Of a DNA stretch of 64,000 bases, positions 1 through 12,565 are shown piece by piece. The DNA lies in contig OZ017800.1 of assembly GCA_963969395.1 (NCBI GenBank), positions 10,200,479 through 10,264,478 on the forward strand. Reading direction: 5' to 3'. Origin of the DNA: Pseudoscleropodium purum (lineage: Eukaryota > Streptophyta > Bryopsida > Hypnales > Brachytheciaceae). Every line of letters starts with the position of its first letter. Within the stretch, counting starts at the first letter, position 1. The position numbers were made by a program, and so were the translations under genes. The notes under the pieces are model-generated. The model did no database searches and was not told the origin of the DNA. It saw nothing but the letters and a program-made list of their open reading frames with translations.

Positions 1-219
1 AAAAAAAGAAAACTTGTCACTTAAAATGCTAACTTCTTGCAATCTACACGGTAGAAATTTCTAAATTTTTTTCCACATGTTTTCAAACAAGCTTCCTACA
101 AGATCCTACAATTACATGTGTCCAAAAATATTTTTCATTTAAAATTTGGTGCTTGTATTAGAAATGGCAGTTTTGGAGTGTTTTTGGTGAAAACATAGTC
201 TCCGACTTTTAGAGATTAA
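1..219 (-). repeat. Truncated copy (E) of the 0.92-kb TTAA-ended MITE family
   Basis: The segment matches the right-hand ~200 bases of the fuller copies at 55509-56417 and 34719-35630: the same run of cacggtagaaatt, ccacatgtttt, agaaatggcag and aaacatagtc blocks in the same order. It ends in a degenerate tttagagattaa where other copies have ttttaggggttaa. The left part lies outside the window. No coding capacity is visible. Minus means opposite to the copy at 59293-60215. Confidence 0.7.
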
Positions 220-1393
220 TTGCATACCTACCAAATTTCAAAAGTAGAAGAGGAATTGTGTACATGTTGCTCAAAGTTGCCTACAATTTGCAAAAAGTTT
301 TGAACAACATAACTTGTGACCTAGGCAACCAATCAATTAAAAAATTATATTCTCACCAAGAGAGTACATATTAACTCCTTGAATAAAACATTTGTGCTCC
401 TCTGACCAAAATTGACTTTGTAGGGTCCTACTTGAGATTTCTTGAGTGCATTGAATGGACACTTAGTTCTTTATAAGGTAAGAAAAACTATTTAATAACT
501 GCTAAATAACTTCTTAATAAAAAAAAATGAACTACCGAACCAACCCTTCCAATTTTAAATAATTATTCAGCAAAAATGCACTTAAAGTGACCTCAGGATA
601 TGGTGCATGTTAGTACTGTCCAAATTTCCGGCTCACACAACGTGGCCACATAATATATTGTCGTACGGTCTTGGAAATGAACTGTTGTGGGTACTCCTAG
701 ACGCAGTTCAACACCAGCTTGGTCATGCCTGAGGTTGCCACTCAAGTCGCAAGTTGTATCATTGTGGAGGAACTTGATCGATTGCATCAGAATGCAAGGT
801 TCGATCGATATCTTGATACTTCAAACCACAGAGATGAGATTGTCATTGCTTTCAGAGTACATTGAGGGCAACAACGAAGCACCCAACAAGTCGAGGTACT
901 ACGAAGGAATTCACCTATTGAACTGGACACGTTGAGTCCTCTTCGTCTTCGGAAACGTCAGTAACAAGATTTGCACCTTCAAAGGTGCGAAGATCGAGGG
1001 AAACCTGCCATTGGAGATAAGTTGGAAATGGTGTGCGTGTACATGCCGCTCACACTGACGTTGGGCAGTCCTGCATTGGGGTTTTAAGGACTCTGAACTC
1101 ACGTGCACGTGTTCTGGCTTGTTTCTCTACGGGAATATACATGTGTATGTATCAGAATTTTCTCAGATCCTAGCATTTATTCTCGAAAGGGGGGATCAGG
1201 GAAATTATTGTTAGTGGCAAATAGAGAGAATCAATAACACAAAGCTTTCTGTTGGTAAGACTGTAAACCGGTATTGGATGGCAATCTGGGAACCAGAAAT
1301 AGTCACCCTACCGTAGTAAGAGCAGAGGCCCTGGGGGTGTCGTGGGAGCAAAGTTGAGATCAGTCATCACAATTGCAAATAGTGACTAATTCA
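220..1393. other. Upstream region of the lectin kinase, no recognised gene
   Basis: Bases 220-370 resemble 49965-50110 (shared blocks such as catacctacc, gtagaagag and caacataa), so they belong to another dispersed repeat. Bases 600-1110 are less AT-rich than their surroundings and contain short open frames on both strands, none with a recognisable domain; they may be an old gene remnant. No convincing TATA box was identified for the downstream gene. Confidence 0.4.
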
Positions 1394-3866
1394 ATGTTGT
1401 CCACAACGGCTATTCTACGTCTCATCGTCTTGTTTGTGTTTCATAACCCAATTGCAACTGCAGACACGCGGATCACCTTCCCCAACTTCTTGCCTAATGA
1501 CGATTTCTTCACGCTTGGAGATGTTGCGTACAATCCCAACAATCGATCCTACATCATCAATGCAGGTGCCAGGACGCTTGCTTCCAGAGGGTCTTGTGGA
1601 ATGCTGGTGTATGGGGAAAAGGTCCGCGTCCAAAATGTAGCAACTGGGAGGGTGGCTTCCTTCAGCTCCTCTTTCACCTTCACCTTCACCATGCACGGCG
1701 TGCCTTGGGAGAACACGAGCAACACCTTGGATGGGAGCAGATTCAATTTTGCCATGACATAGTACGTACCCTTCCCTACCTTGCTGAATACTTTCTCCTA
1801 TCATTCACAGTTTGGTGCATGCAAGGCACCTCGAAGACAAAACATTCGAGTGACTACACCAGCCTTTTCAGTCGAATTTGACACAGATTACAATCCAAGT
1901 CGCGACAAGGAGCCTAGCAATAACTTCATCAGGGTTGCCAGAAACCTTCATTATGAATATGATGTCAAAGCGTATACTCACAACCTTTGTAGTAATGACA
2001 CGCATTGCTCGTATTTCTCCAATGGGAGAGTTTTCACTACTTGGATTGATTTCACTAGCTCATCCCAGACTCTGGAATTGAGAATGGCCGAAGGATCATT
2101 TCCCAAGCCCGCCCAGCCTCTGTTGCTCATTTCCAATTACAAATTTCCGAGATGGATCGGAGATGAGGTGATGATCGTCTTCTGGGGAGCCTCAAATGTC
2201 AACCATTTGGAAGAGCATGAGCTCTTGTCCTGGAGCTTCTTCAGCACCGAGATTTCAGAGTCTAAGTTCCACCTGATGCTTCAATATGTGAAGACCAAAA
2301 CGTGGGTTGGTGTCACTTCAAGAGCTCTCTTTAGAATGCTTGCTGCTTTGTTGATTCTCTGGTCCGTCTTTTCATTTACATCGCCATCCACCAGTTCAAG
2401 TGCTTTGGGTTATTCCACAGGACCATGTGTCTTCTCGTATAATGAGCTCTGCAAGGCAACGAACAACTTTGATGAAAGAACTGTGCTCGGACGTGGCGGA
2501 TCTGGAGTTGTTTACAAAGGCTCTTTGGAAGGTGAGAGTAGTATTCATTTTGAGTTAGATTTTCTAGTGAACTTCAAACATCAATTTTCATGTATGGTGA
2601 GATGGTCACTTAGTAGTCAATCATGTATGGATTTTGGGATTCATGTGCATGTGTTGTTTGATTGTGTTGTGAAACTTGCATCTAATAAAATACCTAAACA
2701 ACATTGAAAGTTGCTTTCAAATAAGACATGTAGGCATGTTTATGAATTGCATTCATTAACTTACAATAGGTAGTCATTTTAGCTCTTTGAACATATCTTT
2801 GTAAGATGTTTATTGTTCAATCAAAAAAATTTAATTCAATTTAATGTTGTTGAAATTCTTGTTTGATCTAGGTGGTCGGAGTTTGGTTGCTATGAAACAA
2901 TTCAACATGTTAAAACTCACACAAGCTGAATCTTTTTTTCATACTGAAGTGGCAAGTCTAGGCCAAATTCGACATCGAAATGTGGTGAAGTTGAAAGGAT
3001 GGTGCCAAGAAAAAGGCAAGTTGTTATTGGTGTATGACTACTTGTCCAATGGAACTATCTATGATTGGCTTTACAAAAATGGTACTCAACAAGTTCTATC
3101 ACTAAAAATGCGGCTTTCCATTCTTGAAGGGGTGGGTGCAGCCCTAAAATACTTGCATGAAGATTGCTCGAGTTGTATTTTGCACCGCGACATCAAGTCT
3201 AGTAATGTGTTGTTGGATGTGGATTTCAATGCCTATATTGGAGACTTTGGACTTGCTCGTTTGATGGACCACCACAAATTGGAGATGACGACTTTGGCAG
3301 CGGGTACATTTGGCTACATAGCTCCTGAGTTGCCATACACAAACAAAGCCACGAAGAAATCAGATGTTTACAGTTTTGGCATCTTGGTATTGGAAGTGGT
3401 GTGTGGAAGGCAACCTTTGGATTTACAAACTGTAGGACATGAGGATCTTGTACTGTTGTTTGCAGTTTGGCATGCTTATGAAAGTGCGTCACTCTGTTGC
3501 ATGGCAGATTCAAAAATGTTTGAGACATCTCAACGACCAAGTGAGTCAGAATATTTGAATTGTGATTCCACTCAAAAATCCATAGGTGCAACTATGGACT
3601 TGAAAAATGAAATGGGGATAATTGTAAGTTTGCTTCAATTGGGACTCTTTTGTTGCCTTCCCAATCCCAAAGCTCGACCTTCTATGGGAGAAGTAAATAG
3701 ACTATTTCAACAAATTCAAGACCTAGGAAATGAACCTTTGATCAAAATGATATCAATGCCATCATTGCCATCTACCAAGCCCCATGGACTCTATCATTCA
3801 TTGGAGTTCTCACATAGCTCTATTGTAGGCACTTCAACTGCACCTTCTCCTACTTCATTGGTGTAA
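1394..3866 (+). pseudogene. L-type lectin receptor-like kinase, near-intact, one in-frame TAG
   Basis: Two exons, 1394-2531 and 2872-3866, join in frame across a GTGAGA...TCTAG intron. The 710-codon frame encodes, in order, a signal peptide (MLSTTAILRLIVLFVF), a legume-lectin domain with the metal-binding-type FSVEFDTDYN strand, a transmembrane segment near residues 314-330, and a Ser/Thr kinase with glycine loop (LGRGGSGVVYKG), VAMK lysine K388, HRD 484-486, DFG 504-506 and GTFGYIAPE. Family members sit in the plasma membrane and signal in defence or development; the ligand is unknown here. ATG 1394 is chosen because it begins the signal peptide; the TTG upstream is not needed. Codon 123 (1760-1762) is TAG inside the lectin domain. 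A donor-like GTACGT overlaps it, but no AG nearby restores the frame without a stop. The kinase itself looks catalytically competent. It is either a recent null allele or pseudogene, or a sequence error. A decayed paralogue lies at 26150-27316. Confidence 0.8.
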
Positions 3867-6426
3867 GTTTCTTTTGAATGATCTTACTAGATGAAGGTTG
3901 TGGTAATGGTGACTAGCACCAACTTACTAGTTTTTATACTACAAGGGCATAATTGTCCGTCTATTTTAATTAGGTCTTAGCTTGATCTTGAAATGGTTAA
4001 ATTCACAATTCAATGAAATATTCCTGCAAACTTTCCATGTGCATGATTTGGTTTCTTCAACATAGTATATTGTAGCTTCTATGGTTTTCAATCTATTTAC
4101 CCAAACTTTAAAATCTAAATGCCTATACTACATATTACCATTATATAGAACAAGTTGTACTTTGAATATTATTGTCACCAATGGTCTTAAGCAACTATGC
4201 ATGACTAATATAGTAGCATCATCACTAGTATTGACATCGTCCAAATGTTGCATTGATTAACTTAGAATAGTACCTGCAAGTAAAAAAACACATGCGTCAT
4301 TTAAAAAACAAGTATGGTTATCTTATTTTCAATTGATAAAACAAAAAATTTGCAAAAAGAGACTTTCTTAAGTATGAACATCATAATCACATTTTGCATC
4401 TTTTCAAGTCTAGTCCAAGTTTGTTGCAAACCTCTACCACCTTGAGTTTATAAGGCAAGATCCTAGGTTTATATATTAAAAAAAATTAGATCACATCATC
4501 TATGTTTATAGCATCCAGTTGCATCATACATTTTTAGAGTACTAAGTCCTTTGGTATATTCCATCCCACCTTAGTAAACAAATAGAACTTATAAGGGCAT
4601 ATATTATCTAGACTACAACATTGATAAGAAGCAACCACAAAGAATATTCTAGTTGCTTCTTCATCTTGTATCTATAGAATGTTATTGCCATCTCAATGAA
4701 ATTCTTTTGAGTCAAAATGATTCTATTTTGGGCAAACAAAGTATAGTACTTGACATACTCCTCAATGCAATTTGTGATTTGCTCAAGCATCACATTCGAA
4801 TGCACACACTTGAAGTAATCTTTGCCTATGTCTTTGATGCAATATCCCAACATGCCAATGAAAGTGTATACAGAGCATTTTTGTGAGAATGTTGTACCCC
4901 AATAAAATTGTTTGAGCTTTATCCCATCTAAACTAAAATTTGATGCATTTAATGACTATAGACACCAAAGATGCCAAAATTCAACACACCATTTGCAAAT
5001 AGAGCCTTGAAAAAGCTCCACTTCTTTTATTGGAACACATTCCAAATTCACATTCTTTTTCAATAAATTCTTCAATTTTTTTTAAATACTCAAGGAGAAT
5101 GTCACAATTGCCTACAAAATAGTAATATTGAAATTCAATTCTTTGGGTTGTGCAAGAAGTTTTTTTTCTTAGGGGTTGATTGGTAACTAAGTTTGAGATT
5201 GTTCTTTCTTTGTGTATTGTCTTAGTTACAACATTTGGATCTCTTTTTCCTTGGGACTTGGATGTATTTTCTACCCCTAATTTTTTTTCCTTTTTGGATT
5301 CCTGCTTTTATAATATGTTATATGGGTGGTGTCATTTTTCATATAAAATAGGTTACAATAGGTTAATTAAATAAATGAAGTGCTTCACAATCCAAAGCTT
5401 GTAACAATCCAAACTTGTAGAAAGAATTAAATTTGAATTTGTTTTAAGATAAGAGAGTATGTCTATGAATCCAATAATAAATGGAACTCTCATCAAATTT
5501 GAAACCAATGAACATTGAGCAAAAAATCTCTTTATCTAAGCATTCAATCAAATTCTCTACATTGATAAGAACAAAGAATACAGTTGAACAAAAAAATATA
5601 CACTACAATGTATTACCAAATTCAAGATAGCTTTTAGCATCATCCAATTCTAGCAATAGCAAAAAAAAAAAAAGAGCAATTGTCATGAAAATCTAACATA
5701 CACTAATAAATAATAAAGATGCCCAAATAGATTTGAGTGATCAAGTTGTGTTTAGGAGAGAACTTCATCACATCCTTTGAACTTGCAACATTAGATTTTT
5801 CCAAAGGCTTGTAGAAGATTGTTTTAGGATTGTTCCTAAAGTTGTGAACGAGCCACAACTATCTAGAATATAAAATAATTAAAACATTAATTTTTTTGAA
5901 GATATGAATAAATATTAAAATATTAATTAATTCATATCATTTGATGTGACCATCTCTTAGCTATAGTAGATTGTCGATGTGGCACTGTTCCTATGACATT
6001 CGCCATTCCCATATTTTCTATAGTCAACAAATTTGTAGTCTTCTAAGGGTCTGAAAAAACATCTAATGAACCTTTTGAATACAAGCGGCCAATAGCTTCA
6101 ATGTTTTTGTTTTTTAATTCATATCACACAATAGAGGGTGGTGGTCTTGGATTTTTTTAATTTCATCACATGGCTTATTGATTTCACACTTGGGAATAAG
6201 GCAAGATTGCTTATGTCTTTTGAAGAGATAGTATAATATAAGTAATTACTTATATTATAAAATCCAATGAACTTCAAGTCAAATTGCCACTACTATGTTA
6301 AATACAACTTTTATATGATTAAACAAGAAAATTTTGATGTTTTAATATATAAAGAAGTTTTTTTAGGTGTTTAGGATTGATAAGATTTAGTATAGAGTCA
6401 AAAAATTGTGATATTTTAATGTATAA
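3867..6426. other. 3' flank of the lectin kinase, duplicated near 27.3-28.0 kb
   Basis: No gene was recognised. The first ~250 bases match 27317-27530 (shared tgaatgatcttacta, gtgactagcaccaac and gggcataat blocks), and 6235-6425 matches 27770-27975. The whole stretch therefore belongs to the same duplicated segment as the kinase exon, with a large deletion in the second copy. Open frames at 4608-4886 on both strands show no domain that I recognise. Confidence 0.5.
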
Positions 6427-9400
6427 CTAGTGTGCCCTATGCCATTGTTACAACCAAAATAAAAGTAAGAATAATTTTCTAATTTTTTAATTCATTGTAA
6501 CTTTGAAATTCAATAACTTTCACACTATATTGTGAGAGGTTGCATTTTGAGGTATTAATGGAAAGCTTTATGCACAACGGATTGCAAGGGCTTTATTTTG
6601 TAGCATTTTGACATGCAATGTGAAAATTATGTTTTTTTCAAAATAAAAGATGATTTAATTAAATTATTTCATTTAAAAAATCTATAATTTTCACATTATA
6701 GGTTTAAATACTATGAAATTGGTACAAGTAGAAAGTCGTATGGGCAAGATGGAGTGCAAGGACTTTGTTTTGTAGCATTTGGATATACAATGTAGTGTAA
6801 AGGTTATGAAATTTTCAAAATAAAAGATATTCAATTCAATTCATAAAAACTTTGAAGCTCAATAACTTTCACAATGTAGGTCCAAACACCACAAAACAAA
6901 GCCCATCCACCCCTCTTTGCAAAAAACTTTCTAATAGTACAAAGAAAGCCTTGTGCACAAATGAGTGCAAGGACTTTGATTGATAGAGTTATGACATGGG
7001 ATATAAGAGTTATGGTTTTGCCAAAATAAAAAATAATTTAATTCAATGTTTTCATTAAAAAAATCTTTTACAACTTTTACATGGTAGGTCCAAAGGCCAT
7101 GAATAGAAAATTTATGCATAAAATAGTGCAAGGACTTTGTTTGGTGGCATTTAGACATCTGATGCAAAAGTTCAAAGTTATTAATTTTTCAAAATTAAAA
7201 GATAATTTAATTCAATTTTTGAATTTAAAAAGACCATGAAAATCAATAACCTTTTTACCATAAGTATAAGTGCCATGAAATAAAGTCCATGCACCCCTTT
7301 GTGCAAAGAGTTTTTGAGTGGTATCATGAACGTTACTTCATGCCTCACAGTTTATTAGATCTCAATGTATCAAACAAAACAAAACAACTATCTTAAAGGT
7401 ATAATATTAATATAATTTATGTTTTTTCCACATCCTAAATAAAAGTAAAAATCATTTTTTAATTTTTAATTTAAAAATAAAAAAATTCAAGATTTTTCAC
7501 ACTACAGGACTTTGTTGTAATGTAAGAGGGTACATTCTTAGTACAAATAGAAAGATTTATGCCCAAAAGAGTCTAAGGGCTTTGTTTTGTAGCATTTGGA
7601 CATTCAATGTCAATGTAAAAATTATGGATTTTCCAAATTAAAAGATAATTTAATTCAATTTTAAAATTTTAAAAATCCAGCTTTCAAACTATATAACCAA
7701 AGGCCACAAATAGAAAGCTCTATGCACAAAAGAGTGCAAAAGCTTTGTTTAATGGCATTTAGACTTGTAATGCAAAATTTATGATTTTTCCAAAATAAAA
7801 GATAGTTTAATTTAATGTTTTCATTCATAAAAACATTGAAATTCAATAATTTTCATACCATAGATACAAACACCATGAAATAAAGTCCTTGCATCCTTCC
7901 TTGCCAAGAGCTTTTGAGAAATACCATAAACCCAGGCACCCAAAAGCCTTATAGTTTGTTAGATCTTAGTGTATCAAACAAACAAAACAAACAATCTATT
8001 TTAAAGGTATAATAGAAATACTAGTGTGCCTTGCACCATTGCCACATCTAAAGTAAAAGTAAAAGATTTTTTTTTATTTATTAATAAAACTTTGAAATTC
8101 AATAATTTTCACACTCTAGTCTAATATGATAGATTGTGTATTGTGCACAAGTAGAAAGCTTTATGCACAAGGGGGTGCAAGGGCTTTGTTTTGTGGCATT
8201 TGGACGTGCACTGTCAAAGGTTTGGTTCTTAAAAAATGAAAGATAATTTAATTCAATTTATTAAATAAAAAAATCCAAAATTTCTACATCAATATCCATA
8301 AATTAGGTTGTTTGTTTTGTTTGTTGAATATGTTGAGATCAAACAAGTCGGGAGGCATTTGGTGAAGTTTTTGGTATTGCTTGAAAGCTCTTTGCTCAAA
8401 GGGATGCATGGACTTTGTTTCATGGCGTTTTGACTTACGATGCAAAAATTGTTGAATTTCAAAGTTTTTATGAATTGGAAAATTAAAAATTAAAAAAAAA
8501 TAATCCTTTATTTTTGAAAATTTATAACATTTGCATTGCATGTCCAAATGCCACAAAAACAAAATCTTTGCACTCCTTCATAGATAAGACTTTCCATTCA
8601 TGCTAATTTTGTGGCATTTGGATCTAGAGTGTAGAAGCCATGAATTTTTTAATTAATAAAATTTCATTATTGAATATAAAAGTTTATTAATGGATTAAAA
8701 AAATGAAAAATTTACTTATATTTTTATTTTGGTTGTGTAAGTGGCACAAGGCACACTAGTTGTATGTTCAAATGCCACAAAATTGGTATGAATATAAAGC
8801 CTTATCCACAAAAAAGTGTAAAGACTTTGTTTTGTAGTGTTTGGACTTGTGATGCAAAAGTTATGAATTTTAGAAAATAGAAGATAATTTTAGCCAATTC
8901 TTTTATTTATAAAAACTTTGAAATTGAATAACTTCCACACCATAAGTCCAAATGCAACTAAACAAAGTTTGTGCACCCTTTTGCAAAAAGAGCTTGTGAG
9001 TGATACCAAAAACGCTACTAGATACCTCACAATTTGTTAAATCTCAGCATATCAAACAAAACAAACAACCTAATTTAAAGTTATACTAGTATGCCCCATG
9101 TTGTTGCCACGGGCAAAACAAAAGAAAAAATAAAGAATTTTTTTTAATTCATAAAAACTTCAAAATTCAATAACCTTCATGTCTTAGGTTGAAACGCCAC
9201 AAAACCAAGCCCATGCACCCTTCCTTGCCAAGGGCTTTCCAACAATATCAAACACACAAATACGAGATGCATGGTCCGGGAGATCTCAAGGTTACAAACA
9301 AAACAAAACAAACAACCTATTTTAATAGAAAAATATACTAGTGTGTTTTATGCTATTGCCACAACCAAAATAAAAATAAAAATAATTTTTTTAATTCATT

Positions 9401-11600
9401 AAAACTTTAAACTTCAATAACTTTTACACTTCAAAATTCAATAATTCAATTTTTTAATTAAAATAATTCACAACCTATACACTGTAGGTCCAAATGCCTC
9501 AAAATTGTCATGAATAGAAAGCCTTATCCACAAAAGAGTACAAAAACTTTGTTTTGTAGTATTTGGACATGCAATGCAAAAGTTATGAATTTTCCAAAAT
9601 AAAGGATAATTTAATTATATTTTGTTATTCATGAAAACTTTGAAATTCAATCATTTTTATAGTGTAAATTGAAATGCCACAAAATGAAGTCCATGCACCT
9701 CTTTGAACAAAGGGCTCGTGAGTGGTACCAAAAACGCCACTAGATGCCTTACAATTTGTTAGATCTCAACATATCAAACAAACAAAACAAACAATCTAAT
9801 TTAAAGATATTGATATTAATGTGCCTTGTACTATTGCCATAGCTATAGCTAAAATAAAAGGAAAAAATAATATTTTAATTGAGGAAAAAATTTGAAATTC
9901 AATGTCTTTCACATTATAGGGTTTGTATATGAAGGAGTGCCAGGACTTTGTTTTGAAGCATTTAGACATGTGATATAAAAGTTATTTTTTCAAAATAAAA
10001 TATAATTTCATTCAATTTTTTTATTTAAAAAAATCTATAACTTTCACAATATAGGTCTAAATACCATGAAATTTGCATGAAAAGAAAGCCTTGTGTACAA
10101 AAGAGTACAAGGATTTTGCTTCGTGGCATTTTGACATGTGATGCAAAAATTATGAATTTTCCAAAATAAAAGATAATTTATTTCAATTTTCTAATTCATA
10201 AATAATTTAAAATTCAATAACTTTCACATCATAAATCTAAATGCTACAAAAAAAAGTCCGTATACCCCTCCTTGCCAAGAGCTTAAAAAAGGTATTAGGA
10301 AGATTGCCAAATACCTTATAAAACAAAACAAACAAATAATCTATTTTAAATAGGTACTAGTGTGCCTTGTGCTGTTGCTATAATCAAAATAAAAAGTAAA
10401 AGTAATTTTTTTAATTTTTTGGCATGAATAGAAAGCTTTATCTACGAAAAAGTACAGAGACTTTGTTTCGTGGCATTCGTATATGCCATACAAAAGTTAT
10501 GAATTTTCAAAAATAAAATAAAAATTAATTTTATTTTTTGGGTCATAAAAACTTTGAAATTTAATGACTTTTGCACATTAAGCCAAAACGCCACAAAACA
10601 AAGTCCATGCACCTCTTTGAGCAAAGAGCTTTTAAAGGGTACTAAAAATATTTCCAAATGCCTCATGGTTTGTTAGGTCTCAACATATCAAACAAAGCAA
10701 ACAATCTATCTTAAGGGAATTGATATATAGATGTTATTTCAAGTTGTTTTATCTTTCAAATGTCCAAAATGCCTAATTCATGATGCAACAAGGTGTTTTG
10801 TGAATATTTGATATAAAACTAAAATAGATACTTATGATAAAGTATATCATCAATACCCTTAGGATAGATTGTTTATTTTGTTTGATTCATTGAGATCTAA
10901 CAAACTATGAGGTATTTGGCAGTGTTATCAAAACCACTCAAAAACTCTTGGCAAGGAGGGGTTCAAGTAATTTGTTTCATGGCAATTGGACTTACAATTC
11001 AAAGTTATTGAATTTTAAAGTCTTTATGAATTTGTAAATTGAATGAATTTATCTTTTAATTTTGAAAATTGTTTTGAAATGCCACGAAACAAAATTTAAA
11101 AGTTTCCAACTGCTAAAAAATAAAATCTTTCTATTCCTTTCTATTCATATCTAAAAAATTTATTTTTACTTTGATTTTGATTATAGCCATTATGGTAACA
11201 ATACAAGGCACATTAGTCTATCCATCCATACCTTTAAATTAGGTTGTTTGTTTTGTTTGTTATATTGAGATCTAACAAATTATAAGGCATTTGATAGTGT
11301 TCTTGGTATTGTTCAAAAGCCCTTTGCTTAAAGGGATGCACGAACTTTGTTTTGTGGCATTTTGACTTATCGTGCAAAAGTTATTGAATTTCAAAGTTTT
11401 ATGAATAAAAAAAGAGAATTAAATTATCTTTTATTTGGAAAATGCATAATTTTTGCTTTGTATATTCAAATACAAAAAAACAAAGTCTTTGCACTTGCTT
11501 ACAAGTGAGGCTTTCTATTCATGCCAATTTCGTGGCTTTTAGACCTATGTTGTAGAAGTTATAGATTTTCTTAATTAAAAAATTGAATTATTAAATTTCA
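6427..11600. repeat. Array of related AT-rich repeats, both orientations
   Basis: Forward units begin with actagtgtgcc-like sequence followed by gccattgccac, and end with atctcaacatatcaaac and aaacaaacaacct. Forward starts lie near 6427, 8021, 9094, 9340, 9815 and 10355, with a degenerate one near 7395. Reverse-orientation units occupy about 8290-8765, 10855-11215 and 11220-11590. Within units the block gtgcaaggactttgttttgtggcat recurs along with its reverse complement, so each unit can fold on itself. Unit length varies from about 250 to 950 bases. No open frame beyond chance was found. A single detached copy lies at 47418-47630. Confidence 0.7.
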
Positions 11601-12297
11601 CAGTGTGAAAGCCAGGGTTGCTAGTATGTAAGTCTGTGAGCTATGAGTGTGAGTAGGAAATTTTTTTAGGAAAAAATCTTGTGAATGACCTATGACTGTA
11701 GGTATAAATACATTTAATTTTTTACTATTGTGAGATCAACTTTTCTAAAAAGAAACCACTTACAGGTACTTTTGAAATTATTAATAGCAACCAGTACTTG
11801 TACTCAATTATGATCAATATCAATGATACAAAAACTGACAGTTAAAACATTGGCACCTAACTATAAACCATAAAACACTCAAATCCAATCATAATAAAAT
11901 AAATACATAATAGTGAGACTCATGAGATAGGTCTATCTCACTAGTCTAATTTGTGGTAGACTTGGTTGTAGAATCCTCGTCATTGGATGACTCTATAGTC
12001 TCTATACCCTCATAAATACTAGCATCTATAAATTCTAAAACATTCAAAGTATAAGTGTCTTTTTTTTTTTTTTTTTTGGCGGAACCAAACTCTGCAAAAG
12101 CCAATGCTAATTGCTTTGCATAAATTGGAAGATGAAAAGACTTTTTGGGGCTGAAGACAAGTCTTTGATTCTACATTGTTGCATCCTCCAACATCAATCT
12201 GTGACGACTACACAAGCACATAGTACAATGTTAGATTCTCAAAACATAAATAATAAGCATGCTTATAAGAATCTAAGAATTCTGAAAACGTACTTAC
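11601..12297. other. AT-rich spacer, no gene seen
   Basis: Contains cagggttgctagtatg at 11621, a possible end of a hAT-type element for which I found no matching partner; a small palindrome (gagatag-gt-ctatctc) near 11922; and a T run at 12061-12078. Nothing else is supported. Confidence 0.3.
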
Positions 12298-12565
12298 TAG
12301 ATTTAGTCTTCCAAGCAAACTTTCGAGGAACATTAGTCATGGCATCTAGATCTTCAGATGTGACAACCTCCATAGCTCGATTTTTTGTAACTATGGCCAC
12401 AAAGGGTTTCTGCATGGGTAAGAGGATGCCGTTGAACATGTCTTTCTCTTTCTCTAAAGCTACTATGTGATGCCCCATGCCATGACAAGCTATAATCGAT
12501 GCATTTGTAATAAACAACATCCAATACATCATTGGAATTTTGCATACGTGAATTACAACGTACAT
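12298..12565 (-). pseudogene. Exon remnant, possibly DNA-methylase-like
   Basis: The minus strand is open for 90-odd codons here. Within it, a segment from 12489 down to 12298 has an AG before it and a strong donor (a|GTAAGTACG) after it, giving an exon containing ACHGMGHHIVALEKEKDMF, then NGILLPMQKPF. This small-residue and charged pattern resembles the part of N6/N4 DNA methyltransferase folds around the first SAM-binding strands (GxG...hVALE.d), but the catalytic (D/N)PPY motif is absent and flanking exons were not found. I treat it as a fragment of an unidentified gene or transposon. The assignment is an inference from pattern only. Confidence 0.3.

Noticed and set aside
1415..1804. Frames opposite and overlapping the lectin exon
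   Set aside because: Shadows of the lectin reading frame with no domain of their own.
1762..1836. A possible 75-base intron (GTACGT...AAG) that would remove the TAG in the lectin kinase
   Set aside because: Joining 1761 to 1837 makes TAA at the junction, and the better acceptor at 1810 shifts the frame; 49 bases is also too short for a plant intron.
5601..5620. CACTACAA as the left end of the CACTA element
   Set aside because: The following bases do not match the right terminus, and the kinase flank and repeat array intervene; chance in AT-rich DNA. The same applies to CACTACAA words near 23422, 52680 and 58971.
6427..11600. A CRISPR-like array
   Set aside because: Repeat units are long, diverged, in both orientations and without regular spacers, in plant nuclear DNA.
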